Shown here piece after piece: positions 35,201 through 47,000 of a stretch of 64,000 bases of DNA. The DNA is from Bactrocera neohumeralis. Taxonomy: Eukaryota; Arthropoda; Insecta; Diptera; Tephritidae. Location of the stretch: positions 46,894,574 through 46,958,573 of the forward strand of contig NC_065921.1 in the NCBI RefSeq assembly GCF_024586455.1. The letters run 5' to 3'. A program made the position numbers and the translations under genes. Below the pieces are notes generated by a model. It was not told the origin of the DNA, did not search any database, and saw nothing but the letters and a program-made list of their open reading frames with translations. The first letter of the stretch is position 1. Every line of letters starts with the position of its first letter.

Positions 35201-37096
35201 TTCTTCTTCTTCTTCTTAATTGGCGTAAACACCGCTTACGCGATTATAGCCGAGTTAACAACAGCGCGCCAGTCGTTTCTTCTTTTCGCTGCGTGGCGCC
35301 AATTGGATATTCCAAGCGAAGCCAGGTCCTTCTCCACTTGGTCCTTCCAACGGAGTGGAGGTCTTCCTCTTCCTCTGCTTCCCCCGGCGGGTACTGCGTC
35401 GAATACTTTCAGAGCTGGAGTGTTTTCGTCCATCCGGCCAACATGACCTAGCCAGCGTAGCCGCTGTCTTTTAATTCGCTAAACTATGTCGATATCGTCG
35501 TATATCATCATCGTTCCATCGAATGCGATATTCGCCGTGGCCAATGCGCAAAGGACCATAAATCTTTCGCAGAATTTTTCTCTCGAAAACTCGTAACGTC
35601 GACTCATCGGTTGCTGTCATCGCCCAAGCCTCTGCACCATATAGCAGGACGGGAATTATGAGCGACTTATAGAGTTTAGCTTTTGTTCGTCGAGAGAGGA
35701 CTTTACTTTTCAATTGCCTGCTCAGTCCGAAGTAGCACCTGTTGGCAAGAGCAATCCTGCGTTGGATTTCCAGGCTGACATTATTAGTGGTGTTAATGCT
35801 GGTTCCTAAATAGACGAAATTATCTACAACTTCAAAGTTATGACTGTCAACAGTGACGTGAGAGCCAAGTCGCGAGTGCGACGACTGTTTGTTTGATGAC
35901 AGGAGATATTTCGTTTTGCCCTCGTTCACTACCAGACCCATTTTCTGTGCTTCCTTGTCCAGCCTAGAGAAAGCAGAACTAACGGCGCGGGTGTTGAGGC
36001 CGATGATATCAATATCGTCGGCATACGTCAGCAGCTGTACACTCTTATAGAAGATGGCACCTTCTCTGTTTAGTTCTGCAGCTCGAACTATTTTCTCCAG
36101 GAGCAGGTTGAAGAAGTCGCACGATAGGGAGTCGCCTTGTCTGAAACCTCGTTTGGTATCGAACGGCTCGGAGAGGTCCTTCCCGATCCTGACGGAGCTT
36201 TTCGTATTGTTCAACGTCAGTTTACACAGCTCCTTTTCGTGCTGTCGAAAGCAGCTTTGAAATCGACGAAGAGGTGGTGTGTGTCGATTCTCCTTTCACG
36301 GGTCTTTTTCAAGATTTGGCGCGTGGTGAATATCTGGTCGGTTGTTGATTTTCCAGGTCTAAAGCCACACTGATAAGGTCCAATCAGTTTGTTGACGGTG
36401 AGCTTTAATCTTTCACACAATACGCTCGATAGAACCTTATATGCGATGTTGAGGAGGCTAATCCCACGGCGCAGATTGTGGGTCTCCTTTTTTATGGATT
36501 GGGCATAGCACACTTAAATTCCAATCGTTGGGCATGTTCTCGTCCGACCATATTTTACAAAAAAGCTGATGCATGCTCCCTATTAGTTCTTCGCTGCCGT
36601 GTTTGAATAGCTCGGCCGGTAGTCCGTCGGCCCCTGCCGCTTTGTTGTTCTTGAGGCGGGCAATTGCTATTCGAACTTCTTCATGGTCGGGTAATGGAAC
36701 GTCTGCTCCATCGTCATCGATTGGGGAATCGGGTTCTCCTTCTCCTGGTGTTGTGCGTTCACTGCCATTCAGCAGGCTGGAGAAGTGTTCCCTCCATAAT
36801 CTTTCTTCTTCTGTCTGCAAATGCGTCTCGCTTCCCTCTTCAACTCTCGGTACCTATCCCATCCCGCACGTGTAGTGGTTGATCGTAACGTTGCGAGGTA
36901 GGCAGCCTGTTTTCTCTCCGCTGCGACACGGCACTCCTCGTCGTACCAGCTGTTCTTTTGCTCTTTCCGAAAACCAATGGTTTCGGTTGCAGCTGTACGT
37001 AAGGAATTTGAAATGCCGTCCCACAGTTCCCTTATACCGAGTTGTTGACTAGTGCTCTCAGAGAGCAGGAGTGCAAGTCGAGTAGAAAATCGTTCG
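35201..37096 (-). mobile_element. RTE-clade retrotransposon, 5'-truncated
   Basis: The minus-strand copy begins inside the region between endonuclease and RT and ends in (AAG)n. The 12-bp duplication GCTTGGGCATAC flanks it at 35189-35200 and 37097-37108, so both ends are fixed. Compared with the intact element it lacks about 170 bp between the RRICRQKKK and LWREHFSS blocks, has a deletion across the ICANYRG block, another removing the AAMSEFGIPAKLIRL region, and the short C-terminal deletion also seen in the 12-kb copy. Confidence 0.92.
35236..37093 (-). pseudogene. Broken RTE reverse transcriptase
   Basis: The open pieces are 36769-37110 (region before RT), 36458-36820 (KNNKAAGADGLPAELF block), 36217-36513 (RT fingers, GFRPGKSTTDQ, VDFKAAFDS), 35471-36214 (RT palm with TYADDIDIIG, then the C-terminal region with LLYGAEAW) and 35236-35433 (GGSRGRGRPPLRW). 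The breaks are deletions and frameshifts rather than many point mutations, so the copy looks fairly young but non-functional. Confidence 0.88.
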
Positions 37097-37109
37097 GCTT
37101 GGGCATACA

Positions 37110-37552
37110 AGTTAATAAAATAGGTACTTTTTATTTTAGTTTTTTTTTTTAAAAGGATTTTATTTTATTACATAATTTTTTTCCGTTTAGTCACTATTAC
37201 TCGTTGGGAAGACTATGTCTTCTTAGTCCAACCTTTTTGTCAACCGCACTTATTAACTACCACTTAACTACTGAATTGAAACTTATCTTAAAAATTAGTT
37301 ATTGGAATTAAAAGTGTGTGAGCAGCGATCATCACATGCAGTGCAACGTGACCGTGCATTCAATGCACACGCTACGTCAGCACTTTTGGGTCGCGCGTGC
37401 ACCGAACGGAAATGGGCTAAACAAAATTTGGGACGTAAACAGGAAATGATAGTCAGCGAAAGTATAGCAAAAATATGCTTATACGTTTCGTAATAATTAT
37501 TAAGAAATGTAAATATGTTTGGTGAGAAACATAAATATGTTTAGTGTTAACT
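37110..37552 (-). repeat. Errantivirus-type 3' LTR
   Basis: The minus strand begins AGTTAACACTAA directly after a purine-rich tract (AAGAAGGGAGG at 37553-37563) and ends ATTAACT at 37110. AGTTAA...TTAACT-type ends and the adjacent polypurine tract are typical of gypsy-group insect errantiviruses. The length is 443 bp. The adjoining TACA (37106-37109) may be the 4-bp target duplication; the 5' LTR is not here, so this cannot be checked in the window. Confidence 0.72.
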
Positions 37553-37576
37553 CCTCCCTTCTTAATTTGATTGTCC

Positions 37577-38015
37577 TCAATCATTTTAGAAAAAGGGGAT
37601 ATTATTCAATCTTAGTGGTTTGCTAGGAGCTTCTAATTCTATTGGCTTGGGAATATCAATATAAGATGGTAATTTTATTTCCGTATGGGGCTCTAGACTA
37701 GTGCGTGGAATTTGAGATTCCCAAACAATAATTTCTTTAGTATTTCTGAAGAAAAATTTCAAACATGCAATGGAAACGATAATTAGACTAAGAATAACAG
37801 AAATTGACCAACCTCCGATTTTTAGATGTTTTTGAATGGTTGAAATAACCTCTTCGAGTGAGTGCGGTCACTTTAAAAAGGAGTAGGCTGCATTAATGCA
37901 GGAATCATTTGTAAAGGTGAGGCCTTTATGTTACCAAAAATTCTATTGTTAGTTTTAATAGTGCTATTATGAAATTTAATAAGGAACGTGCCAGAAAGAT
38001 TTCGCATCGTTTCAT
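37577..38015 (-). pseudogene. Errantivirus env C-terminal remnant
   Basis: Upstream of the polypurine tract on the minus strand lies a stretch coding for the end of an envelope-like protein: a membrane-proximal ectodomain part with stops and a frame change, then a hydrophobic segment of about 20 residues encoded near 37770-37830, and a short hydrophilic tail rich in Pro, Glu and Leu. Position (just before PPT and LTR) and the single transmembrane segment fit env of an insect errantivirus. The remainder of env and all of gag-pol are absent. It is an old, broken copy ending at an AAAT microsatellite (38021-38040). Confidence 0.6.
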
Positions 38016-38113
38016 CGATATAAATAAATAAATAAATAAATTCTTTACAAATTCATATATTATTAAAATTTTCACAATCATTTGCTAGTATTCCATAGAT
38101 AGTTTTTCCGTTT

Positions 38114-38526
38114 TTATACTCTCGCAACAAAGTTGCTAAGTAGAGTATTATAGTTTTGTTCACATAACGGTTGTTTGTAAGTCCTAAAACTAAAAGAGTC
38201 AGATATAGGGTTATATGTACCAAAGTGATCAGGGTAACGAGTAGAGTTGAAATCCGGTTGTCTGTCTGTCCGTCCGTCCGTCTGTCCGTCCGTGCAAGCT
38301 GTAACTTGAGTAAAAATTGAGATATCATGATGAAACTTGGTACACGTATTTCTTGGCTCCATAAGAAGGTTAAGTTCGAAGATGGGCAAAATCGGCCCAC
38401 TGCCACGCCCACAAAATGGTGAAAACCGAAAACCTATAAAGTGTCATAACTAAGCCATAAATAAAGATAAGAAAGTGAAATTTGGCACAAAGGATCGCAT
38501 TAGGGAGGGGCATATTTAGAGGTAAT
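38114..38526 (-). mobile_element. Dispersed GGAC repeat (copy C), truncated next to a Helitron
   Basis: It matches the right-hand 410 bp of copies A and B in reverse orientation, from TATACTCTCGCAAC at 38114 to CATATTTAGAGGTAA. It breaks off exactly where Helitron-related DNA begins. Confidence 0.78.
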
Positions 38527-38566
38527 AAAGTTGTGTTTTATTTATTGTTGTAAAACTGTTACTTAT

Positions 38567-40691
38567 TTATAAAACATTTATAAAACATATTGGTATACAA
38601 CATTTTACAACATTTTTTTTTCCACCTGGCGCGTAAATGAATAAGCACCTTGGTGTTCCCACTCTCGAGCATGCGACGAACAATTGGCCGTGGGAGAAGC
38701 ACGGTTCTTCCAAATTGACGCCGCACACTTGAAACGTTTGCCCTTGCGATTTGTTGATGGTCATCGCAAAGGCAAGACGTACTGGGAACTGCAAGCGCTT
38801 AAATTCAAACGGCATGTCCGTTGGAATCATGGGAATGCGTGGTAAGAGTACAACTTCACCTGCTGCCTTGCCATTTAGTATTGTTGCTTCAATCAAATTT
38901 GGCCACAATTTTTTGACTGAAAGTCTTGTGCCATTACACAAAGTCGGTGGCTTCAGATTTCGTAGAAGTATAATGGGTGAACCGACTTTCAGGACCAAAC
39001 GATGCGGTGGCAGACCGGGGGATCCAAAGAATTCAAGAATTCAGTTGGATAATTGACTACTTCATCTTGATTTAAAACGCTATCAATCGATGTACATATA
39101 TGTTGTAGCTTCTCCTGGCAGTTTTTCTTGAATGGCAAAATTGATTTCGTTGACGTGTACATTTTTCGGTGCCAATATTGCGCGTTCACTTAAATAATCG
39201 TGGCGTTGATAGTGTTGAACAATATTCGGAAATACACTTTCAATCAATTCTTCTTTCGATTGTAAAAGTGTACAAAAGTTGTTCGGCAATGTGATCAAAC
39301 CGGTATCATCGATTGGTATTTTGCCTTCGCCAATGTCCAACAACTGCTTCGAAAACGCCGCTGCGGATCGATCATTTTGCAATTGGACTCGCATGTTGAT
39401 GGTAAGAGTCAGCCTTTGAACATGTCTCCACAAAACTGACGATTTTAAACATACGTTTATTTCGTCGGCAGGAGTTGATCGAGGAATGACTGACAAAGTT
39501 TGCCGAAAATCGCCGGATAATAAGACTAATGCTCCGCCAAAAATTTGTTGCTTTTGGCGTAAATCTTGCATTGTTCTATTGAATGCTTCTAATGACTTTT
39601 TGTTAGCCATTGGGCACTCATCCCATAGAACTATTCCAGCTCCTCGCAAAACTTTTGCCATTGTTGAATTCCTCGATATGTTGCACGTTGGTGTTTCAAC
39701 GACTTGGATGTTCAACGGTAATTTCAACGCAGAATGTGCTGTTCGGCCGCCATCAAGTAGAGTAGCAGCGATGCCTGACGAAGCAATTGCCAGCGCAATT
39801 TTCTGCTGTGACCGTATAGTAGCAAGAATCAAAGAGATCAGAAACGTTTTCCCTGTACCACCGGGCGCATCAAGAAAGTAGAATCCACCGGCGTTATTGT
39901 CAACCGCTCGTATAATCTTATCATAAGCATTTTTCTGCTGAATATTCAATTTGGTAATGTTAGCTTGTATGAAAGCACGCAATTCATTGCAATCGTATTG
40001 TTGTTCACGTTGAAGCTCATGGTCAATGACTGGGCGCAGTAATGCCAAGTTGCGCTAATGCCTTATTCGCAATTGTAAGGCACAGATCTTCAACCAATAT
40101 CAAAGCAGAATTATACATTTGTAATGTATATAGCAAGTCTGCGTCCGATGCTCGATTACGCGCCAAAATTAATAAGTCCTCGGTCATGCAGTCTTTGTAC
40201 TTATTCCACAGTTATTGCGGATTTGACGGAAGGCATGTAGATATTATTATGGCGAATAGTACGCGTATTTGTTTTGGATGAGATGTGAGTGATGCGTCAT
40301 GAAGTGCGGTGTCCCAATGCATATCATCTTCTAACAAATGCAATCGCTGACATGCTTCACGATACGTCGCACACAACTGACCGTCAACAGTTTTCAAATC
40401 ATCAAATGATCTTGGTCCGCGCACGTTGACTAATAGCAGACGCAAATAAAAACATTCGGCGTTGTTCGGATGGATGGTGTAAATGCGTCTTATGGCATCG
40501 GTTTTACGGACATTTGGATAACCGTCAACACGCTCCCCTTGCTTTCGTCGTTGAAATGTTTTCGATGATGGATTCCAAGTGAAATATTGTGGTATTTCGG
40601 AATATAGCAATGTTCTTGCAAATTCATCGTTTTCACACAACTCGAAAAAGGTAGTTAGTGTTGTCCCCGGTGGTCGTGCTAGAGTATGCAT
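38567..40691 (-). pseudogene. Helitron RepHel protein, C-terminal helicase half, frameshifted
   Basis: The open pieces follow the family order. 40212-40691 has FFELCENDEFARTLLYSEIP, RIYTIHPNNAECFYLRLLL and the DMHWDTALHDA block. 39083-40048 (321 codons) is a Pif1-like superfamily 1 helicase with Walker A APGGTGKTF, Walker B LWDECPM and GDFRQTLSVIPRS. 38989-39189 has a short frame with VVNYPTEFLNSLDPP. 38567-38998 has PPTLCNGTRLSVKKLWPN, FAMTINKSQGQTF and VACSRVGTPRCLFIYAP. In Helitrons this protein nicks and unwinds DNA for rolling-circle transposition. At least two frameshifts (near 39090 and 40050-40210) and the missing HUH nuclease half make this copy inactive. Confidence 0.85.
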
Positions 40692-40800
40692 ATTTGAAGT
40701 ACATAAATAAAAATGGAAAAATTAACCTAAAACTACATCTTAAACTATGTATTTTACCCACACACGCATATGCAATAAGACCCACCAACAGTGTATTTGC

Positions 40801-41130
40801 GAACCGCATGGAAGCACTTACGAAACAATAACAATACTCACTTGCTTTGTGTGTGTTGCACGGTCAGCAGAAAACACAAAATCGGTTCGAATAAATGTAG
40901 CAAATCGATGGAATTAAATCTGGAAAAAACACACAATGTTGAAACACTTTTTTTTACACACACCGCGCATTTTCAAGCGACAATCGAACCGCATGGCATC
41001 ACATATGAAACAACAACAATACTCACTTGCTTTGTGTTGTACGCAGAATGTTAATCACGTTGAAATCTGAGAAAAATACACACAATGTTGAAACATTTTT
41101 TTTGATACACTCAGTGCATTCGGAACTTGT
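40801..41130. repeat. Imperfect direct repeat beside the Helitron
   Basis: GAACCGCATGG starts unit 1 at 40801 and unit 2 at 40986. Both continue with AACAATACTCACTTGCTTTG and later CACACAATGTTGAAACA followed by a T-run and ACAC. The units are about 140-165 bp, spaced 185 bp apart. Non-coding. Confidence 0.75.
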
Positions 41131-41435
41131 TAGCTTACAGTCATCCATCTGTATGTCTTGTTAGCTTGACAGTCATCCATAGAAAGAACGAATGACAGGC
41201 AAAAACGATCAACATGCGATGTCAATGTTTTTTATTAATTGTAAACATCCGCCAGTTGTTTCGTTTTTTTGTTTTTTTTTTTTGCAAAACGTGCAATGAT
41301 ACACACATTAAATTTCTTATGTGCACCCTCCAAACAGACCCCAATCACCCCTGAAAATTTCATTGAAATCGGGCAAGATATTGTGTAGGTTTTCGATGTT
41401 TTTCGTTAAAACGCTGTTTATGCGAACTTACTGCT

Positions 41436-43417
41436 TCACTTTGAAGTTTTGTCATTACTTGTAACATCATCTTCATATAAAGCTAATATTAATTTATTCT
41501 GAAGAATATCTCGAGGCTTGTAATTGAATAAAAGTTCTTGTGGAGTTCGCTGAGTTGTTTTGTTCTTTGTAGTGTTTAGTGCCCACTGGATACCTTTAAA
41601 TTGATCATCCCAGGTTTTGTCGTCTTCCGTCGACGGAAGTAACATACCCAGTAGAGTTCGGTTGGTACGCTCTGCATGTCCGTTTGCGCGCGAAGTTCGA
41701 ACAGCATTCAAAATCTGTTTAATATCATTATCGTTGCAATATTGTCTAAAATCCTGAGAAGTAAACGCTGTTCAACGATCGGTTACTATTCGTGTTGGCA
41801 CTCCGAAATAGCTGCTTACTGCGTTAAGTAATGTCAATACATGTCGTGTCGCTGTGCTTCTAACAGCTCGTAATACTGTAAATTTCGTGAATGAATCAAC
41901 GAGGACTATTACGTGTTCGTTCTGCTTCTTGCTACGAGGAAAAGGTCCTAGATGATGGACCGTCTTGAATGGTACAGGTTCTATCTCGTCATAATGATAC
42001 GCTCCTTCTATTTTGCCACCCGCTGTTTATTATATTTGCGCATTCAATGCACGATTTCAAAAATGTCTTTACAAAATTACGCATTCGAGGAAACCAAAAT
42101 TATTTATTTAATTCTTCTAAAGTCTTTTCTGTACTAAGATGTTTAACTTTCTCGTGCACGCTCTGTACAATTTTGTATCGCATTGATTTTGGTACTACCC
42201 ATAGCTTATTACTTTTCTGCTTTCGATAAAGTCTTCCGTTTTCGATTTTGTATTCATCATTAGTAATTTTATCACCGCTGGCAAGTTTTTCTACAATATC
42301 TCGAATATCTTTGTCTTGATGCTGCATACTGTATATCCAGTCACCTACGTCTAAGGTTGTTTTCGCAATTTTCAGAGACGCTGTATCGATTTCTTCGTCT
42401 TTTTCATAAGGCATTCTGCTGAGAAAATCGACATGCTTCATTCTTCTACCTGGTTGGTGCTCCAATTTTACAAGAAAGTCTTGAATACGTAGCCACCAAC
42501 GTGCAATTCGTGGTATCAACTCACATTTGTGCATTGCTGCAGTTACTGCGCTACAGTCAGTCACAACTACGATCTCTTTCCCTTGCACATAATACCTAAA
42601 ACGCTCTAGGCTGCTCACCACCGCCAGTACTTCCAGCTCATAGCTATGAAAGTTTCGTTCGCTGTCTGTCGTAGATCTGCTGTAATATGCAACTGGTTTT
42701 CAGTCGCCGCCGTCTCGTTGTAAAAGTACAACCGCAATACCAACAGAGCTAGCATCAGTACGAATCTGATGATCTGCCTCGACACGATATCCTGTCATCA
42801 ATGGCTTCGATGTTAACGCTGTTTTCAATGCTAAAAATGCTTCTTCTTGTTTGTCTACCCATTGAAATTGTTGATTTTTACGCAGCAATAAACGTAACGG
42901 CTCACTTATAATCGAGTAACCTGGTACAAAGCGTCGAAAATACCCGCTAAGACCAAGAAAACGTCTTACATCTGTTATAGATTTTGGAGTAGCAAAACAA
43001 TTTACGTCAATTGTCTTCACAGTACTTGGGCTAATGCCACCTGAATGAAGTTTGTGCCCTAAAAACTCGATCGTCTGCTTCATAAACTCGCATTTTTTTA
43101 ATATTTAATGTTAAATTGAGTTCGCATAATGCCTTAAAAACACGTTTAAGTTTTTCATACATCTCGGTGACGTTACTGCTACCTACTAATATGTCGTCCA
43201 TATAGTGGATCATGTCACCAGGTCCAGTTCTATCTTTGATATTCTGCATTAGCCGCTGGAATACCGCAGGCGCGTTTCTGAGGCCAAACGGCATTCTCTT
43301 AAACTCAAACAAACCTTCAGTTGTTCTAAATGCTGTATAATTGCGACACCCTTCTTCTATTGGTACCTGATAGTACCCGCTGTTTAAATCTAGTACTGAA
43401 AAATATTTGTATCGCAT
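41436..43417 (-). pseudogene. Ty3/gypsy RT-RNase H-integrase, disrupted
   Basis: RT is at 43031-43417, with FSVLDLNSGYYQVPIEE, MPFGLRNAPAVFQRLM and the catalytic YMDDILVGS. The RNase H start is at 42700-43083, with IEFLGHKLHSGGI, FLGLSGYFRRF and IRTDASSVGIAVVLLQ. The RNase H end and integrase zinc region are at 42100-42621, with VVTDCSAVTAAM, HVDFLSRMPY and HEKVKHLSTEKTL, and a CIEC pair about 42030-42060. Integrase core blocks are LVDSFTKF (about 41900), VTDR followed by a stop (about 41780) and NGHAERTNRT (41436-41711), giving D, D and E. Frameshifts lie near 43080 and 42640, and a nonsense codon sits in the core. Not functional. Confidence 0.85.
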
Positions 43418-43429
43418 GGCTTCGCTAAG
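41436..43429 (-). mobile_element. Ty3/gypsy LTR retrotransposon pol fragment
   Basis: A minus-strand segment holds RT, RNase H and integrase in the Ty3/gypsy order, without LTRs, gag or protease. The 5' break at about 43429 abuts another retroelement's integrase fragment, and the 3' break abuts Helitron-side DNA. It is a remnant of one element, not a complete insertion. Confidence 0.85.
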
Positions 43430-43436
43430 CCTTTAT

Positions 43437-43804
43437 TCAATCATTAACAGAGCTGGAGTAAGGGGGTTTAGTAAAGATTTGTATGACAAATTGATCTTTG
43501 AGGAGGAAATTTATTGTTGCGGAATTTAGGGATTTTTCGTTATCTATGACCATGGATTTAGGGATACCGAATGCCAAAATTATTTCTTTTAACGGTTCTT
43601 TGACATCTTCAACTGCTTTTGATTTTAAAATTTCCGCTAAAGCATACTTTGAAAATTTATCTATTGCGGTGAGTACAAGGTTTCCTTCGGTGGAGTAAAT
43701 GTCGATATGAACAATTTCTCCAGGATTTTGTGGTATTGGTGTGGCCTGAAATTGTGGTTTGTTGGGACGACGATCGTACTTTTGCTCTCTGCAAACTTGA
43801 CAAT
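43437..43804 (-). pseudogene. Errantivirus-type integrase fragment
   Basis: About 120 codons of a minus-strand integrase are readable up to the assembly gap: a CxxC pair of the zinc-binding region (next to the gap), a HIDIY block with the first catalytic Asp, the FSKYA block, and a VIDNEKSLNS block with the second catalytic Asp. The catalytic Glu region is missing, as the frame stops just before it at 43437. The wording of these blocks fits gypsy-group errantiviruses rather than the neighbouring Ty3/gypsy element. A frame of 261 codons drawn through the N-run is not real. Confidence 0.75.
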
Positions 43805-43904
43805 NNNNNNNNNNNNNNNNNNNNNNNNNNNNNNNNNNNNNNNNNNNNNNNNNNNNNNNNNNNNNNNNNNNNNNNNNNNNNNNNNNNNNNNNNNNNNNNN
43901 NNNN
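43805..43904. other. Assembly gap of 100 N
   Basis: Exactly 100 undetermined bases, the usual placeholder for a gap of unknown size. It separates a minus-strand errantivirus fragment from a plus-strand BEL element whose 5' LTR and gag should lie here. Confidence 0.99.
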
Positions 43905-44049
43905 GATGTTACACATTACCAATTTTTCCAGCTCACCCCCAAACAGCGCAAACATAAAAAGAGCAACAGGTTTAGTTGCAACAACAAATTCAGAAAACAG
44001 CCAAGAAGCCCCATGCTGATCAAAGGCGTTAAAAACCCAAACGCTACAT

Positions 44050-47000
44050 AGCGAAAGCAACAGTAGAGTATTACTACCTACAGCAGTCGTCTCCATCGAA
44101 CACCGAGGAGAGCTGTTTAAACTCAGAGCCTTAATAGACCAAGGATCACAACGATCGTTCATAGCGTCTCGGGCACAAAACAGGCTACAGTTGCCAACAA
44201 AACTGCCCAATTTTGAAATCACGGGAATGGGCGGAAGAGTTGTTCAAAACTCAAATAAAATCTGCCCCATTACCCTCATTTTCCCCCGCGCATACAAGCA
44301 GAAGCTATTGTCTTACCGCAATTAACAAACATGCTTCCCAGCTATCATATAAATAGCAAGCATTTAAAAAAGGTTTTACACCTTAAATTAGCAGACACAA
44401 ACTGCAACATTCCCGCTCAAATAGATCTTCTATTAGGCAGCGATCTCATACCACAGATAATACTCGAAGGTATTGAGAAAATTACAAAAACACTTCTGGC
44501 GCAAAATACCATTTTGGGATGGGTCCTAAGTGGACTAGTTGCGGAACCAGTTGCCACGATGACAACTCAAGTTGAGGAAATCTCCAACGAATACCTCAAT
44601 ACGCAATTAAGAAAATTTTGGGAGTTAGAAGAACTCCCCCCGTATCAATCACAACCCCTGAAGATCGATATTGTGAGAATTTTTACAAAACCACAACTAC
44701 TCGATCGGATGATGGCCGGTACGTCGTACGACTACCACTAAAGCCAGAATTTCCCCGCACACTCGCCTTAGGTCATTCCCGCACCTCTGCTATCAAACAG
44801 TTTTTAAGTATGGAAAAAAACCTACTTAAAAAAGGCGAACTGAAACCAGAATATGATAGAGTTGTAGAAGAATACCTCCATTTAAACCATATGGAGGAAG
44901 TCAGCGCTGGCGAAAAAATCATACAAAGTAAATACTACTCATTTTACTTGCCACATCATGCAGTAGTAAAGCCAGATAAAAAAGACAACTAAAGTAAGAG
45001 TTGTCTTCAACGCTTCAAGATCCACTATCTCGGGGAATTCCTTAAACGATATCCTGTTTACGGGACCCACGCTCCAACCTGATTTAATGCTGCTTATTTT
45101 AAATTGGCGTATCTTCAAATACGCCTTCAACGGGGACGTCGAGAAAATGTATAGACAAAGAATTATTTTCAGAAAATCCCCCACTAGTCCACTACGCGAC
45201 TTTAAGTTAAAAACAGTAACCTTTGGCGTCCATACTTAGTCAATTGAACACTGCACGAATTGGCAGAAAACACCAAGTCAGAATTAACTCAGGCAACCCA
45301 GGTGTTAAAAACGCAAACGTATGTTGACGACATTTTGTCTGGAAGTCACAGTCTTCCACAAGCATACGAATCCTTATCACAGGTTATAAAGCGCTCAATA
45401 CAGCAGGGTTTCCGTTAAAAAGATTAAACCATCCGCAAAGGGAAAATTTGTTGGACACTAATTTCCATTTTCGAAAAGGAAAACAACAAAAACTTACGGA
45501 ATAAAAATCGGATCTCACCCAAATATATTAAAAAACATACCAAAAGACTATCGCCAATTATGATACAAGCCAAAATCCTGATACAAGAATTATGGCTAGA
45601 TGGGACCGACTGGGACGAACAAGTAAAACCACTTCGTTTAGAAAAGTGGTCACAGTTCACGAGCAATCTAAACGATATCTCACAGATACAAATCCCACGG
45701 TGGGTAAACTATTCCCCGAACACAAAGTCGAATTACACGGCTTCTGTGACGCCTCTGAGAAGGCATACTGTGCCACTTTATATGTGCGCACACAAAGCGA
45801 TAACGCGACCACAAGCCACTTATTAGTAGCTAAAGCTAAGGTGGCTCCTCTAAAAACGCTAAGTCTACCTCGACTTGAGCTCTGTGGCGCCCTACTACTC
45901 GCAAAATTGGTTTCCATGGTGCAGACCCACTTAAACATGAAGAAATACAGATTGCATCTCTGGTCCGATTCTGAAATCGTTCTAGCCTGGTTGGAAAAAC
46001 CACCACACGCATGGAAAACGTACATTTCTAATCGTACGTCACAAATACTTGACCTAGTGGGGTCAGCCACTTGGCGACACGTAGCCAGTGCTGACAATCC
46101 TGCCGATTTAGGTACAAGAAGGTGCAAGCCGCTGCACCTTGCCACCACCACCCTCTGGTGGAATGGTCCCCGATGGTTAACAGAATCTCCCGATTCTTGG
46201 CCAAAATCGCCCATGCGCAATATAATTGCCCCAGAAAGTCGAAAAATCGACTGCTTTCACGCAACATTGGATGATAATGACATCCTTGAGCGAAGTTCGT
46301 AGAGCGACTCAAAAATAAAATTAAGGGAATTCAATCAGAATTTAACCAGTGCGATACGTTAACGCACCTAGAACTCCAAAAGGCAAAGGTCGCACTAATC
46401 GCATCCACTCAAATGCGCTACTTCAGCCGCGATATCTCATTATTAAGAGAATCAAAACCCATTGATAAAAGGAGTTCAATCTTGGTTCTTAACCCATTCT
46501 TGGACACGAAAGGCCTGCTTCGTGCGAATGGTAGGCTTGCTAACTCAAGCCTGACGTACAACGAACGCCACCCTCTAATTATAGCAGAGAAATCCCAACT
46601 TGCCACATTACTCCTCAATTATATCCACTTACTCATGCTTCACGCTGATATAGTCCGTCAAGAGTTCTATATTCCCGTCTTAAGCCCCAAATAAAGAAAT
46701 GGATTTTCATGTGCAAGATCTGCACTATGCATAAGGGGACACAGATTATGGCAGCACTTCCACCGGAACGCTGCAACTTCGCTCTGCCTTTTCACAGTTA
46801 CAGGTGTCGACTTTGCTGGGCCTTTTCAGATAAAGGCGTCCATGCTAAGGTCCCCCACTCTAATGAAAGGCTATGTGGCTGTCTTTGTCTGTTTTACGAC
46901 AAAAGCAGTGCACCTAGAGCTGTGTACGAATCTGACAAAGGAGGCTTTTCTCGCGGCATTCGCTCGCTTCGTCGGACGACGCGGCTTCCCATCAAAACTG

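Larger units (their letters stand above)
38527..41430 (-). mobile_element. Helitron, minus strand, degenerate
   Basis: Minus-strand coding pieces of the C-terminal half of a RepHel protein occupy 38567-40691, with a non-coding region carrying a direct repeat (40801-41130) upstream. No CTRR end is found at the 38.5-kb side, so the 3' end is truncated or altered. The outer limit near 41430, where Ty3/gypsy DNA begins, is approximate. Confidence 0.7.

Noticed and set aside
43437..44222. 261-codon minus-strand frame crossing the gap
   Set aside because: It is translated through 100 N and joins an errantivirus integrase fragment to the antisense of a BEL element. Only 43437-43804 is real coding similarity.
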